DNA of 64,000 nt from Holophagaceae bacterium (GCA_016720465.1 JADKKO010000001.1:186001-250000); one strand, 5' to 3'; shown: positions 17,325-26,009, numbered from the stretch's first letter. Translations and numbers: made by a program. The notes: generated from the letters alone by a model not told the origin.

Positions 17325-18082
17325 GGTTCCTCCAATCGCATGAGCTGGCCGTGCCCGCTTAAGAATTTCTTGAGGCGGGCGATGGGCAGGGTGCCTTCAT
17401 GGAAGAGCGTGGCCGCCAGCACCGCATCGGCGCCCGCTTCCAGGGCCTCAAGAAAATGCGATTCCGTCCCCGCGCCACCTGAGGCGATGACTGGAATGTC
17501 CAGCTTGGAAGCTGCGCGAAGCAGGTCCAGATCGAAACCTTCCAGGGTTCCGTCGCGGTCCATGGAGGTGAGCAGGATTTCGCCGGCGCCGAGTTCCTGG
17601 AGCCGCAGGAGCCAGGGCAGAGCCGATAGGCCGGTGGCGACCTTGCCGCCCTTGATGAACACCCGCCAGCCGCAGTCCGGGTCACGCTTCACGTCCACAG
17701 CAGCCACCACGCATTGGGTTCCCACCAGGGCCGCCGCCGCCTGCACCAGCGCCGGATCCAGGACCGCGGCGGTGTTCACGGCCACCTTGTCGGCGCCGTT
17801 CCGCAGCAACCGTGTGAAGTCTTCGGGCTTGGCCACGCCGCCACCCACCGTAAAGGGAATGGTAAGTTCCCGGGACACCTGGCGCACCCAGGCCTCCTGG
17901 GTGGACCGGCCTTCCTCGCTGGCGCTGATGTCCAGGAAGACCACCTCGTCCGCGCCCTCGGCATCGTAGCGCCGGGCCAGCTCCACGGGGCTTCCGAGAT
18001 CGCGGAGATGCTGGAAGCGGATGCCCTTCACTACGCGCCCATTTTTCACATCGAGGCAGGGAATGACGCGCTTGGCAGGCAT
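17312..18082 (-). CDS. hisF: imidazole glycerol phosphate synthase, cyclase subunit
   Basis: 256 aa, TIM barrel. Catalytic aspartates are in C-L-D-V-K-N-G (near residue 11) and A-V-D-V-K-R-D (near 130). It closes the imidazole ring of PRFAR using ammonia tunnelled from HisH. Also visible are the phosphate sites G-G-G-V and A-S-G-G-A-G. It starts at the stop of hisA (TGATG overlap). Confidence 0.95.
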   Translation of the reverse strand: MPAKRVIPCLDVKNGRVVKGIRFQHLRDLGSPVELARRYDAEGADEVVFLDISASEEGRSTQEAWVRQVSRELTIPFTVGGGVAKPEDFTRLLRNGADKVAVNTAAVLDPALVQAAAALVGTQCVVAAVDVKRDPDCGWRVFIKGGKVATGLSALPWLLRLQELGAGEILLTSMDRDGTLEGFDLDLLRAASKLDIPVIASGGAGTESHFLEALEAGADAVLAATLFHEGTLPIARLKKFLSGHGQLMRLEEPCKR

Positions 18083-18798
18083 CAGAGCCCTCCCGCGAGC
18101 GCCGCGCGGGTGCGCGGATCATCCAGGGCGATGCGGCCTTCGAGCAGGGCCTTGCCGCTGATGGCGCCCTGGACGCCTGGGATCGCTTCCAGGGCGGCCA
18201 GATCTTCAAGGCTCCGCAGGCCGCCGGAGGCTTGCACGGAGAAGCCTTCCTTGGCGATCCAGGCGGTGGCTTCCAGGCCCGGCCCCAGCAGGGAGCCGTC
18301 CCGGCTCACATCGGTCACCAGCGCGCGGGTGAACCCGAGGGTGAGCAGGCTCTCGAAGACATCCGTCGAGTCGCAGGAACTGGCCGCCTGCCATCCTTTG
18401 GTGACCACGCGGTCCCCCCGCAGATCCAAGGCCACAATGACGCGGTCCGCGGGCAGGCCCGCCAATTCCCGTGGCTGCTCCACCGCCAAGGTGCCCACCA
18501 CCGCATCGAAGCCGCTGTCCAGAACCTGCTCGATGATGCCCCGGCTGCGCAACCCGCCGCCCAACTGGAAGCGCACCTTAGGAAAGAGCCCCGGAAGCCG
18601 CTGGAAGTCCGGCTGGCGCGCCAGGCCGAAGGCGCCATCCAGATCCACCAGATGGATGCGGGCCGCCCCGGCGTCCACGAGCTGGGAGATCCAGAGTTCG
18701 GGGTCCACTTCGTAGCGGGTGGCCTTGTCGGCCTCGCCGTGCAGCAGGCGCACCACGCCGCCGCCCAGCAGATCGAGGGATGGAATGAGCTGGATCAT
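18082..18798 (-). CDS. hisA: phosphoribosylformimino-5-aminoimidazole carboxamide ribotide isomerase
   Basis: 238 aa from ATG 18798, which has a run of G (GGGGGGGAA) as ribosome-binding site; the frame extends 35 codons upstream, but that part encodes no HisA-like sequence. Amadori rearrangement, TIM barrel. Catalytic Asp in P-S-L-D-L-L-G-G-G and second Asp in V-T-D-V-S-R-D-G. Unlike the other his junctions, it is separated from hisH by 106 bp that contain an inverted repeat. Confidence 0.92.
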   Translation of the reverse strand: MIQLIPSLDLLGGGVVRLLHGEADKATRYEVDPELWISQLVDAGAARIHLVDLDGAFGLARQPDFQRLPGLFPKVRFQLGGGLRSRGIIEQVLDSGFDAVVGTLAVEQPRELAGLPADRVIVALDLRGDRVVTKGWQAASSCDSTDVFESLLTLGFTRALVTDVSRDGSLLGPGLEATAWIAKEGFSVQASGGLRSLEDLAALEAIPGVQGAISGKALLEGRIALDDPRTRAALAGGL

Positions 18799-18870
18799 TT
18801 CCCCCCCTGCGGGAATTCGCCGAGGTCGTTGCAAAAAATAAACTGGCCGATTCGGTAGCGTGCCGACATA

Positions 18871-18923
18871 AGGGGCCGTAGCAAAATAACCTGGACTGCA
18901 CATGTCATTTTGGCACGGCCCCT
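18871..18923. repeat. 17-bp inverted repeat at the hisH-hisA junction
   Basis: Arms AGGGGCCGTAGCAAAAT and ATTTTGGCACGGCCCCT match at 15 of 17 positions around a 19-bp loop. The right arm includes the last codons and stop of hisH. No T-tract follows, so it is not a standard terminator; it may be a short miniature element or an mRNA hairpin tuning hisA expression. Confidence 0.6.
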
Positions 18924-19513
18924 AACCAGCGCAGGGACTGGTCCAGCAGGTCCCGGCCGAAGGCGCCGGATTTCTCGGGATGGGGCTGGAAGCCCAGCAC
19001 CCGGCCATGGGCCGCCACGGCGGTGAAGGGGCGGCCGTGATCCGCGGTGAGCACGGTGCTGCCGCCGACTTCCAGCGCATAGCTGTGGACGAAGTACAGC
19101 CAGCCGGCGCCACCGTCCTGGAAGGCCGGATGGGCGGAGGCCTGCGAGGTCCTGGACCAGCCCATGTGGGGCACTTTCACGCCCGGGCCGAGGCGGCGCA
19201 CGATCCCCGGGAACACGCCCAGACCCGTCGTCTCCGGAGCTTCTTCACTGCCTTCGGCCAGCAACTGCAGGCCGACGCAGATGCCCAGCAGGGGCTTGCC
19301 CTGGCGGATCCTGGATGCCAGCGCGGCCCACCAGCCGCGTCGCTGCAGATTGCGCTGGGCAGAGCCGTAGTGGCCGTCGCCGGGCAGCAGCCAGAGGCCG
19401 CCTTCCGCGGCATGGGCGGGCGTTTCGGCCCGCTGGTGGGTGTAGCCAAGGACATCCAGCGCCCCTTCCAGGGACGTCAGGTTGCCCGCGCCGTAATCCA
19501 GCAGCGTGATCAT
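18905..19513 (-). CDS. hisH: imidazole glycerol phosphate synthase, glutaminase subunit
   Basis: 202 aa, class I glutamine amidotransferase. Nucleophile Cys in G-I-C-V-G-L-Q-L-L, His in F-Q-P-H-P-E-K-S-G, start L-D-Y-G-A-G-N. It supplies ammonia to HisF. ATGA overlap with hisB upstream. Its last codons form one arm of the inverted repeat before hisA. Confidence 0.94.
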   Translation of the reverse strand: MITLLDYGAGNLTSLEGALDVLGYTHQRAETPAHAAEGGLWLLPGDGHYGSAQRNLQRRGWWAALASRIRQGKPLLGICVGLQLLAEGSEEAPETTGLGVFPGIVRRLGPGVKVPHMGWSRTSQASAHPAFQDGGAGWLYFVHSYALEVGGSTVLTADHGRPFTAVAAHGRVLGFQPHPEKSGAFGRDLLDQSLRWLGAVPK

Positions 19514-20094
19514 GTGGTCAAGGTCCCCTTGGTGCTGGGGAGTTCGTCGCCCTGCACGCGGACCGCCTGCTTCAGGGCCCGGGCGAGGGCCTTGAACAGC
19601 CCTTCGATCTTGTGGTGGGTGTTCTCGCCGTAGAGTACTGCGGCGTGGAGATTGAACGCGCCGCGGGCGCTAAAGGCCTGGAAGAATTCCCGCACCATCT
19701 CCACCTGGAAGCCGTTTCCGAGCATGATCTTCGGCAGCTCCGCCTGGAACACGCAGTAGGGCCGGCCGCTGAGATCCACCACCACGCGCGCCAGGGTTTC
19801 ATCCATGGGCACATGGGCCTCGCCCCACCGGGCGATGCCCCGGCGGTCGCCCAGGGCCTCCCGCAACGCATCGCCCAGGCACAAGCCCACATCCTCCACC
19901 AAGTGGTGGCTGTCCACCTGCAAGTCCCCGGTGGCTTCGATCTCCAGGCCGAACCCGCCGTGCCGGGCGAGCTGCATGAGCATGTGGTCGAAATAGCCGA
20001 GGCCTGTGGAAATGCGCGCGTCTCCTCCCTCGAGGCAGAGGCTCAGGGTGATGTTCGTTTCATTCGTGGCGCGGTGCAGGGAGGTGGCTCTCAT
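19510..20094 (-). CDS. hisB: imidazoleglycerol-phosphate dehydratase
   Basis: 194 aa from ATG 20094 (ATGA overlap with the hisC fusion); the 35-residue upstream extension of the frame is antisense-like and unlikely. Manganese-binding motifs H-M-L-M-Q-L-A-R-H-G, D-S-H-H-L-V-E-D-V and G-E-N-T-H-H-K-I-E are present. It is monofunctional: there is no N-terminal phosphatase domain such as in E. coli HisB, so histidinol-phosphatase must come from elsewhere. Confidence 0.94.
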   Translation of the reverse strand: MRATSLHRATNETNITLSLCLEGGDARISTGLGYFDHMLMQLARHGGFGLEIEATGDLQVDSHHLVEDVGLCLGDALREALGDRRGIARWGEAHVPMDETLARVVVDLSGRPYCVFQAELPKIMLGNGFQVEMVREFFQAFSARGAFNLHAAVLYGENTHHKIEGLFKALARALKQAVRVQGDELPSTKGTLTT

Positions 20095-21839
20095 GGTCGC
20101 TCCTGGAGCAGGGGAAGCAGGTCGAGCAGCGTGGGCGCCGAAAGGTCCTGGGGATCCCGGAAGAGATCGCGGTCGGCCCCCACCGCCGCAAAACGCCAAC
20201 GGAGATCCGGCCGGAGTTCCCGGGCCGAACGCAGACAGGCTGCGTCATCGCGGGTGTCGCCCACGAAGGTGATGGCCTCGGCGCGGAAGGCGTCGGCCAG
20301 TTGCAGAAGCCCGCTGGGAGAGGGCTTGCGAAGATGGGGGGCCGCATCGGCGAGGGCGGGCAGCCGCCATCCCAGCACGTCGAAGGCCATGGCCAGTTCC
20401 TCCGGCGGACGGCCCGTGAGGATGGCCAGATCGCACCCGAGGGAACGCAGGGCCTCCAGCTCGATCAAGGGCTTTTCCAGTTTGCAGGTCTCGGCGTAGT
20501 GCTGCTGGACCACTCTCTGGGCGGGCGGTTCCCGCCGTTGGATCTCGGATTCAAACTCCGGGAAGCCGACGCCGCCTGCGGTCCAAAGGCGCTCCATGGC
20601 GCCGTGCTCCGCCAGCACCCAGGCGGCGGAGCAGAGGCGGAAGTCATTGTTGAAACCGCCCACCCGCTTGAAGGCGCGGAAATGCTCGTCGGTCCAGGAT
20701 AGTCCGGGCACCAGCTCGGCCAGTGCGCGGCTCACGGCCTCCATGAAACTGCGGTCGGCCTCGATGAGCACGCCGTCCACATCGAGCACGAGCAAAGCCC
20801 GGCGGGTGCGTGGCGAGGCTGCGGCCAAGGTCGCCTTCAGGGCCGCCGCGGTGCGACGGACCACCTCCTCCGTCCCGATTCCCACCCGGGCCGCGTTCGA
20901 CCCGGGCAGGGCCCGGGCCAGCAAGCCAGCCTCCTGCAACGCCGGCGCTGGGTCTGGGGAGATGTGCAGGAAATTGGCGGCGCTCGGGGCGACCTCGCGA
21001 TCCGGCAGCGAGGCCCTCAGGCGATCCCTCAGATCGGCCGTGGAGAAGATCCGCGATTCAAATTCCGCCGCGAAGTCCAGGGCCACATCCAGGGCTTCCA
21101 GGCTGGCCGCTGGGATCGAATAGGGCAGTTGCAGCGCGGCCAGTCTGCGGACCAAGGACGGGTCTCCCATCAGGTAGCCCAGGCGCCAGCTCGCCGAGGC
21201 CAGGGCCTTGCTGAAAGTGCGCAGCAGGAGCAGGTTCGGATAGCGGTCCACGGCCAGCCGATGGGTCTGCGGCGCGAATTCCGCATAGGCCTCGTCCAGC
21301 ACCACCAACGGCGGCTCGGGGCGCGCGGCGGCGGCCTCCAGCAGGGGCTCCAGGTCATCGGGTGAAAGCCAGGCGCCGGTCGGATTGTTGGGCAGGGTGA
21401 TCCAGAGCTGCCGGCAGTCCAGGGCCGTGAACCAGGGCTCCAACGGAAATCCGGTGCCCATGTCCAAGGGGCGCACCTGGCCCTGGTGGCGCCGCACCAG
21501 CATGGGGTAGAGGCTGAAGCCCGGCGAAGGGATGGCTACTGTGTCTCCGGGACGGAGGCCCGCCAGGGCCACATGATCCAGAAGATTTCCGCTCGACGGT
21601 CCCAGCAGCAGGCCGCCTTCCGGCGCGCCCAGCCGCAGTCGCAGGCGTTCCGCGAGCTCCGCCTGGCGTTCGGGATACTGCTGGAAGGGCAGATCTCGGA
21701 GCCGCGCCAACAGGGCTTCCTTGGCCGCGCTAGGCCAGTCGTCGGCTGCCTCGTTCATGTGCAGGCGCACCAGGCCCGCAGGCTCTGAAGGCCGCGAATA
21801 GGCTGGTGTTTCATCAAGATCGGGTCGTAGGAAGGACAT
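20091..21839 (-). CDS. hisC: histidinol-phosphate aminotransferase fused to a HAD phosphatase domain
   Basis: 582 aa, against ~350 for normal HisC. Residues 1-~340 are a fold type I aminotransferase: L-P-N-N-P-T-G, V-V-L-D-E-A-Y-A-E-F, and PLP lysine in T-F-S-K-A-L-A-S-A-S-W-R. Residues ~345-582 are a HAD subfamily IA phosphatase: D-V-D-G-V-L-I-E (motif I), I-L-T-G-R-P-P (II), K-P-S-P (III) and V-G-D-T-R-D-D-A (IV), all catalytic residues kept. HisC makes L-histidinol phosphate; the HAD part most likely removes the phosphate, the step with no other gene in this operon. That assignment is inferred from fusion and context. Confidence 0.9.
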   Translation of the reverse strand: MSFLRPDLDETPAYSRPSEPAGLVRLHMNEAADDWPSAAKEALLARLRDLPFQQYPERQAELAERLRLRLGAPEGGLLLGPSSGNLLDHVALAGLRPGDTVAIPSPGFSLYPMLVRRHQGQVRPLDMGTGFPLEPWFTALDCRQLWITLPNNPTGAWLSPDDLEPLLEAAAARPEPPLVVLDEAYAEFAPQTHRLAVDRYPNLLLLRTFSKALASASWRLGYLMGDPSLVRRLAALQLPYSIPAASLEALDVALDFAAEFESRIFSTADLRDRLRASLPDREVAPSAANFLHISPDPAPALQEAGLLARALPGSNAARVGIGTEEVVRRTAAALKATLAAASPRTRRALLVLDVDGVLIEADRSFMEAVSRALAELVPGLSWTDEHFRAFKRVGGFNNDFRLCSAAWVLAEHGAMERLWTAGGVGFPEFESEIQRREPPAQRVVQQHYAETCKLEKPLIELEALRSLGCDLAILTGRPPEELAMAFDVLGWRLPALADAAPHLRKPSPSGLLQLADAFRAEAITFVGDTRDDAACLRSARELRPDLRWRFAAVGADRDLFRDPQDLSAPTLLDLLPLLQERP

Positions 21840-21894
21840 TCAGGAATCCGTGGGCGAGGTCCGGTGAAGGTGGTAGTTATTTTTAACGGCGGCT

Positions 21895-21968
21895 TAACCG
21901 CGAAAGGCGCGAAAGTACGCGAATTCAAGAACATGATTTTTCGCGAATTTTCGTGATTTTCGCGGTTT
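21895..21968. repeat. iterated-word inverted repeat, CCGCGAAAGGCGCGAAAG type
   Basis: Left arm 21895-21925 (AACCGCGAAAGGCGCGAAAG, then TACGCGAATTC) pairs with right arm 21936-21968 (TTTTTCGCGAATTTTCGTG, then ATTTTCGCGGTTT). It occupies the 139-bp gap between hisD and hisC, inside the operon, so it would be transcribed. Confidence 0.78.
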
Positions 21969-21978
21969 CAACTATTTT

Positions 21979-23223
21979 TCAATGCCTACGATGCTCCGCG
22001 CTCAGAGCATGGTGGTAAAGCCCTTCCGCTTGGGCCAGGCGCTGGACCCAAGGGGCCATGGAAGCCGCATCTTCGGCACTGAGGTGGATCAGGCTTTGAC
22101 GCTTCAGAAAGGTCGCGACGCCCAGCGGGCTCGAATACCGGGCAGTGCGGCTGGTGGGCAGCACGTGGTTGGGGCCCGCGCCATAATCGCCGAAGGCTTC
22201 GCCGCTGCTGGGTCCGAGGAACAGGGCGCCGGCGGTGGTCAGGAAAGGCACCCAGGTTTCGGGGTCGCCCACCGCCAATTCCAGGTGCTCCGGCGCCCAC
22301 TCCTGGGCGAAGGCGATGGCCTGTTCCCGGGTGGCGCAGATGAGCAGGCCGTGGGCGGAAAGGCTCTGTTCCAGAATGGCGCGGCGGGGCGAAACCGCCG
22401 CCCGGGCCTCCAATTCGACTGCGACCCGGTCCAGCAGGGACTGCTCCTCGGAAACCAGCACCGCCGCAGCGTCCGGATCATGTTCGGCCTGGGCGAGCAG
22501 GTCCTCGGCCAGCACCGCGGCCTCCGCACTGCCGTCCGCAATGATGAGCAGCTCGGTGGGGCCGGCCACGGAATCGATGCCGCAGCGGCCCTGGAGCTGG
22601 CGTTTGGCTTCAGCGACGAACCGATTGCCAGGACCCGCGATAAGGTCCACCGCCGGTTCCCCGAAGGCGAGCCAGGCCACCGCCTGGGCGCCGCCCAGGG
22701 TGTAGATTTCATCCAGCCCCAGCAGCGCCGCGGTGGCCAGCACGAGTGGATCTGGCCCTTCGGCCTTGGGCGGTGTCACCGCCACGATGCGGCGGACGCC
22801 TGCGACTTGGGCCGGGATCACGGTCATGGCGAGGGTCGATGGGTAGAAAGCGCGGCCGCCGGGGACGTACAGCCCCACGCGGGCGAGCGGCACCCAGCGT
22901 TCCCCCACGGTGCCGCCCCCGGGCAGGACCAGGTTCAGGTCGGAAACGCAGCGGCGCTGGCCCTCCGCAAAGCGGCGCACATTGGCGATGAGGGATTCCA
23001 GGGCTTCGAGGAGTTCCGGGGCCGAGGCCCTGAGATCCGCCAGGGCCTTCCTCAAATCACCCGCGGGCACCCGTAGTCCGTCCGGATCCAGGCGCAGGCC
23101 GTCGAAAGCCTCGGTGTATCTGAGCACCGCGGCCAGACCCTCCTGGCGCACGTCCGCCAGGATCCTTGAAACCCGTTCCTGGGTGTCCTGCTCAACCTCC
23201 GCATCCCTGCTCAGTCTCGCCAC
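21979..23223 (-). CDS. hisD: histidinol dehydrogenase
   Basis: 414 aa from GTG 23223. Two NAD-dependent oxidations turn histidinol into histidine. Zinc and substrate motifs: G-P-T-E-L-L-I, E-H-D-P-D-A-A, G-P-N-H-V-L-P-T, and S-P-L-G-V-A-T-F. The frame continues 33 codons upstream of the GTG without a normal start, and that stretch encodes I-R-L-I-D-R-A-Q-L-P-G, the expected HisD N-terminus, so translation may begin upstream at an unusual codon. Confidence 0.92.
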   Translation of the reverse strand: MARLSRDAEVEQDTQERVSRILADVRQEGLAAVLRYTEAFDGLRLDPDGLRVPAGDLRKALADLRASAPELLEALESLIANVRRFAEGQRRCVSDLNLVLPGGGTVGERWVPLARVGLYVPGGRAFYPSTLAMTVIPAQVAGVRRIVAVTPPKAEGPDPLVLATAALLGLDEIYTLGGAQAVAWLAFGEPAVDLIAGPGNRFVAEAKRQLQGRCGIDSVAGPTELLIIADGSAEAAVLAEDLLAQAEHDPDAAAVLVSEEQSLLDRVAVELEARAAVSPRRAILEQSLSAHGLLICATREQAIAFAQEWAPEHLELAVGDPETWVPFLTTAGALFLGPSSGEAFGDYGAGPNHVLPTSRTARYSSPLGVATFLKRQSLIHLSAEDAASMAPWVQRLAQAEGLYHHALSAEHRRH

Positions 23224-23351
23224 CAGGTCGGAAATCCCACCGGGCAGCTGGGCCCGGTCAATCAGTCGGATGGAGTGGATGAAGCAACACCTGTGTACCT
23301 CGCGGGTGGAAAGGGAATCGTCTCAGGCGGAGCGGAAGGCAGCAAGCAGAA

Positions 23352-24290
23352 TTACGCGGTCCCCGCGAACACCGGCGAAAAACGATGCTCGGGCCGTTTC
23401 CGGCTTCCGGCGGCAGTTTCGGGCAGTTCGGCCCAGGTCCAGGCGTCAGGCTGTTCCAGGATCGCTTTGGCCAGCTCCACGTGCAGGGCGTGCCCCGCGG
23501 CATGGGCTTCCACGAATCCTGCCAGGGGCGCCCCCAGCAAGGCTAGGTCGCCGATGAGGTCGAGCATCTTGTGGCGCACGGCTTCATCCTCAAAGCGCAG
23601 CACCTCGTTCAGGGGGCCGTCTGAACCGAAGACCAGGGCGTTGTCCAGGCTGCCGCCCAGGGCCAAGCCCCTGGCCCGCATGGTGCCGATCTCTTCTTCC
23701 AGGCAGAAGGTGCGGGCGGTGCCCACTTCCCGCCGGTATTTGTCCGGCGTGAGGCTGATCTCGCGGCTCTGGCGGCCGATGGCCGGGTGGTCGAAATCGA
23801 TGGTGTATCGGATCCGCAGCCCGAACCCCAGGACCGGGGAGACCCGGATCCACTTGTCATGCTGGCGGACCTCCACCGGGTGGTTGATCTTGATGAAGCG
23901 GCGCTGGCCCGCGAGGGTCTGGACCCCAGCCTGGAGGATGGCCGAAACCCAGGGCTCGGCGCTCCCATCCAGGATCGGGAGTTCTTCGGCATCGAGTTCG
24001 ATGAGCAGATGGTCCACTTCCAGGCCCACCAGGGCGGACAGCAGATGCTCCACGGTCTGAAGGCGGATGCCATCCTTCACCAGGGTGGTGGCCAGGGTCA
24101 GGTCCCCCGCCAGCTTCGCATTCACAGGGATATCGGTGCCCGAGGGCAGGTGGCGGAACACCAGGCCGGTGGCGCGATCCACCGGGACGAGCCGCACCGT
24201 GCAGGGTTGGTTGCCATGAAGTCCGTTGCCCTGGAGGCTCACAGGGACCGCCAAGGTCTGGGGGCGAGGGTTGCGGTTCCAAATCGTCAT
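23352..24290 (-). CDS. lpxC: UDP-3-O-acyl-N-acetylglucosamine deacetylase
   Basis: 312 aa. Zinc amidase, the committed step of lipid A synthesis; its presence implies an LPS outer membrane. Zinc ligands and acid-base residues are in T-V-E-H-L-L-S-A-L, H-K-M-L-D-L-I-G-D, and the late H-A-A-G-H-A-L-H region. N-terminal V-S-L-Q-G-N-G-L-H-G-N fits the family start. It lies between ispD and hisD, with an 86-bp AT-rich stretch upstream that is a probable promoter region. Confidence 0.94.
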   Translation of the reverse strand: MTIWNRNPRPQTLAVPVSLQGNGLHGNQPCTVRLVPVDRATGLVFRHLPSGTDIPVNAKLAGDLTLATTLVKDGIRLQTVEHLLSALVGLEVDHLLIELDAEELPILDGSAEPWVSAILQAGVQTLAGQRRFIKINHPVEVRQHDKWIRVSPVLGFGLRIRYTIDFDHPAIGRQSREISLTPDKYRREVGTARTFCLEEEIGTMRARGLALGGSLDNALVFGSDGPLNEVLRFEDEAVRHKMLDLIGDLALLGAPLAGFVEAHAAGHALHVELAKAILEQPDAWTWAELPETAAGSRKRPEHRFSPVFAGTA

Positions 24291-24376
24291 GAGAAAAATA
24301 TCAGCAATATTAATGCCAATTAATAATTATTGATTTAATTATATTTAAATACAATTATTTGTCTCAAATCGTGGTT
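24291..24376 (-). promoter_or_regulatory. AT-rich leader upstream of lpxC
   Basis: The 86 bp between the ispD stop and the lpxC start are almost entirely A and T (24293-24360), far below the surrounding GC. Several -10-like TATAAT-type words (TAATTA, TATATT, TAAATA) occur. It is a likely promoter for lpxC-his, but no single box can be fixed. Confidence 0.4.
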
Positions 24377-25078
24377 TTAGCGCCCACACTCTGTGGCCTG
24401 GTTCCAATCTTCCGCGGTGGTGATTTTCAAGTTGGAACCCGGAGATGGCACCATCAGGACCCGCAATCCGAGCGCTTCCAGCAGGGCCACATCATCGGTG
24501 GCTTCGAATCCCGTTTCCGCTGCCCAGGCAAAGGCCCGCCGCCAGGTGCCCAGCCGGGCGGCCTGTGGTGTCTGCGCCCGGAAAATGGCTTCCCGGGGGA
24601 CTGTCTCCAACACCTGGCCCTGATGGTCCACCCGTTTCAGGGTGTCCGTGGAGGCCTCGCCCAGCAGGGCTCCGTCCCAGGCTCCGAGGGCGCGGATGGC
24701 CGCCATGATCGGAACCGCTGGCGGGAAGGGCCGGACGGCATCGTGGATGAGGACGGTGGAACCGGGTTCATCCGGAAGCGCTGAAAGGGCCGCCAGGACC
24801 GAGGCCTGACGGGAGGGACCGCCCTCCACGATCCAGGTCCGCACACCCAGATCCCAGCGCTTGGCCTCGTCCATGCGATCCGGAGGAACCGCCAACGAAA
24901 TGCCCGCAAGGGCGGGCATCCCGGGCTGGAGAAAGGCCTCGAGGGTGGCCATCAGCAAGGGTCTGCCGCCAAAATCCCGGAATTGCTTGGGTACGCCCCC
25001 GCCCATGCGTTCCCCACGGCCGCCTGCGGGGATGACCAGATAGAGGTTAGCGCTGGCGGGTGATGAAGGGTTCGACAC
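24377..25078 (-). CDS. ispD: 2-C-methyl-D-erythritol 4-phosphate cytidylyltransferase
   Basis: 233 aa from GTG 25078. The ATG at 25126 would overlap rlpA by 80 bp; the GTG pair at 25078/25081 has AAGGA at good spacing. It transfers CMP to MEP in isoprenoid synthesis. Motifs: P-A-G-G-R-G-E-R-M-G-G and P-K-Q-F (nucleotide loop), H-D-A-V-R-P-F, R-A-Q-T-P-Q-A-A. The stop of rlpA lies inside its start region. Confidence 0.92.
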   Translation of the reverse strand: MSNPSSPASANLYLVIPAGGRGERMGGGVPKQFRDFGGRPLLMATLEAFLQPGMPALAGISLAVPPDRMDEAKRWDLGVRTWIVEGGPSRQASVLAALSALPDEPGSTVLIHDAVRPFPPAVPIMAAIRALGAWDGALLGEASTDTLKRVDHQGQVLETVPREAIFRAQTPQAARLGTWRRAFAWAAETGFEATDDVALLEALGLRVLMVPSPGSNLKITTAEDWNQATECGR

Positions 25079-25889
25079 CACGGTCCTTGAAGAACTTGGC
25101 GACCTTGTCCGCGGCCTGTTCGGCATCCGACAGGTGGAGGTAGGTGCCGGCCCGCACGCGCTTCACCGGGCGGCCGTCCCGGGCGACGCCATCCAGCAGG
25201 CTCACGGGTCCGAAGGCGCCCAGTTCGAGTTCCCGGCTCAGGCGTTCGATATTGGCCTTCTCGGCCAGGGCGGCGACCTGGATGGTGTAGGGATTCAACT
25301 TGTCCAGGGCCGGGTCCAGCGCCTTCGGGGCCCCGGTATCGTCCACGGTCCGGATCGAGACCTGGGTGAAGCCGTCCGCCAGGAATCCCAGGTCCAGGGC
25401 CGCGCGCTTGGAAAGGTCGAGGATCCGCCCCTTCGCGAAAGGCCCCCGGTCATTCACTTTCACGACCACCCGCTTCCCGTTGTCCAGGTTCTCGACTTCC
25501 AGGTAGGTGCCCAAGGGCAGGGTGCGATGGGCGCAGGTCAGGTCCTTGGGGTTGAACAGTTCGCCGCTGGCCGTGGGCTTTCCGGAAAAGCCGTCGCCGT
25601 TGCCGCCATACCAGCTGGCTTCGCCGGTTTCCTCGTAGCCTCGAGCGGTGGAGGTCGCGGTGTTGGGCCGGTGGCTGCTCCGGCGCGCGGCGGGAGCGAC
25701 GGCGATCCGGCTGCAGTGCAGCGTGAAGAGGAGACCGAGGGCCGCAGCCGAGGAGGGTGTGAATCGCCGCACCTTGCCCAGGAGGCCGCCGCCGGGGTGT
25801 TGGGAGGTAGCGGAGGCCAGACGGATTTCCACCTGGCGGGTCCAGATCAGACCCGCAGTCTTTCCGTTCATGGCCAGGGGCTGGGTCAT
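25047..25889 (-). CDS. rlpA: RlpA-like septal lytic transglycosylase with SPOR domain
   Basis: 280 aa from ATG 25889. A double-psi beta-barrel domain holds G-E-A-S-W-Y-G, F-N-P-x-D-L-T-C-A-H-R-T-L-P-L-G-T and V-N-D-R-G-P, the RlpA hallmark with its catalytic Asp. The C-terminal ~75 residues are a SPOR domain that binds denuded septal peptidoglycan. The N-terminus is odd: A-L-G-L-L-F-T-L-H-C-S looks like a lipobox about 35 residues in, so the true start may be the GTG at 25772, although no good ribosome-binding site precedes it. Confidence 0.85.
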   Translation of the reverse strand: MTQPLAMNGKTAGLIWTRQVEIRLASATSQHPGGGLLGKVRRFTPSSAAALGLLFTLHCSRIAVAPAARRSSHRPNTATSTARGYEETGEASWYGGNGDGFSGKPTASGELFNPKDLTCAHRTLPLGTYLEVENLDNGKRVVVKVNDRGPFAKGRILDLSKRAALDLGFLADGFTQVSIRTVDDTGAPKALDPALDKLNPYTIQVAALAEKANIERLSRELELGAFGPVSLLDGVARDGRPVKRVRAGTYLHLSDAEQAADKVAKFFKDRGVEPFITRQR

Positions 25890-26009
25890 GCATCTCCGGA
25901 TAGCTGAAACCGTCGGCACGGTCTATCTGGCTAGTTTACCGGAATGCCTTGAGAAGTAAAGGGAAAATGCCCGGATTCACCCTATTTAAGGCGCGCTCAT
26001 TGCTTGCCG

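Noticed and set aside
23224..23351. Histidine attenuator or T-box leader ahead of hisD
   Set aside because: There is no run of His codons, no T-box motif and no terminator; the gap to lpxC is too short and mostly codes for the extended HisD N-terminus.
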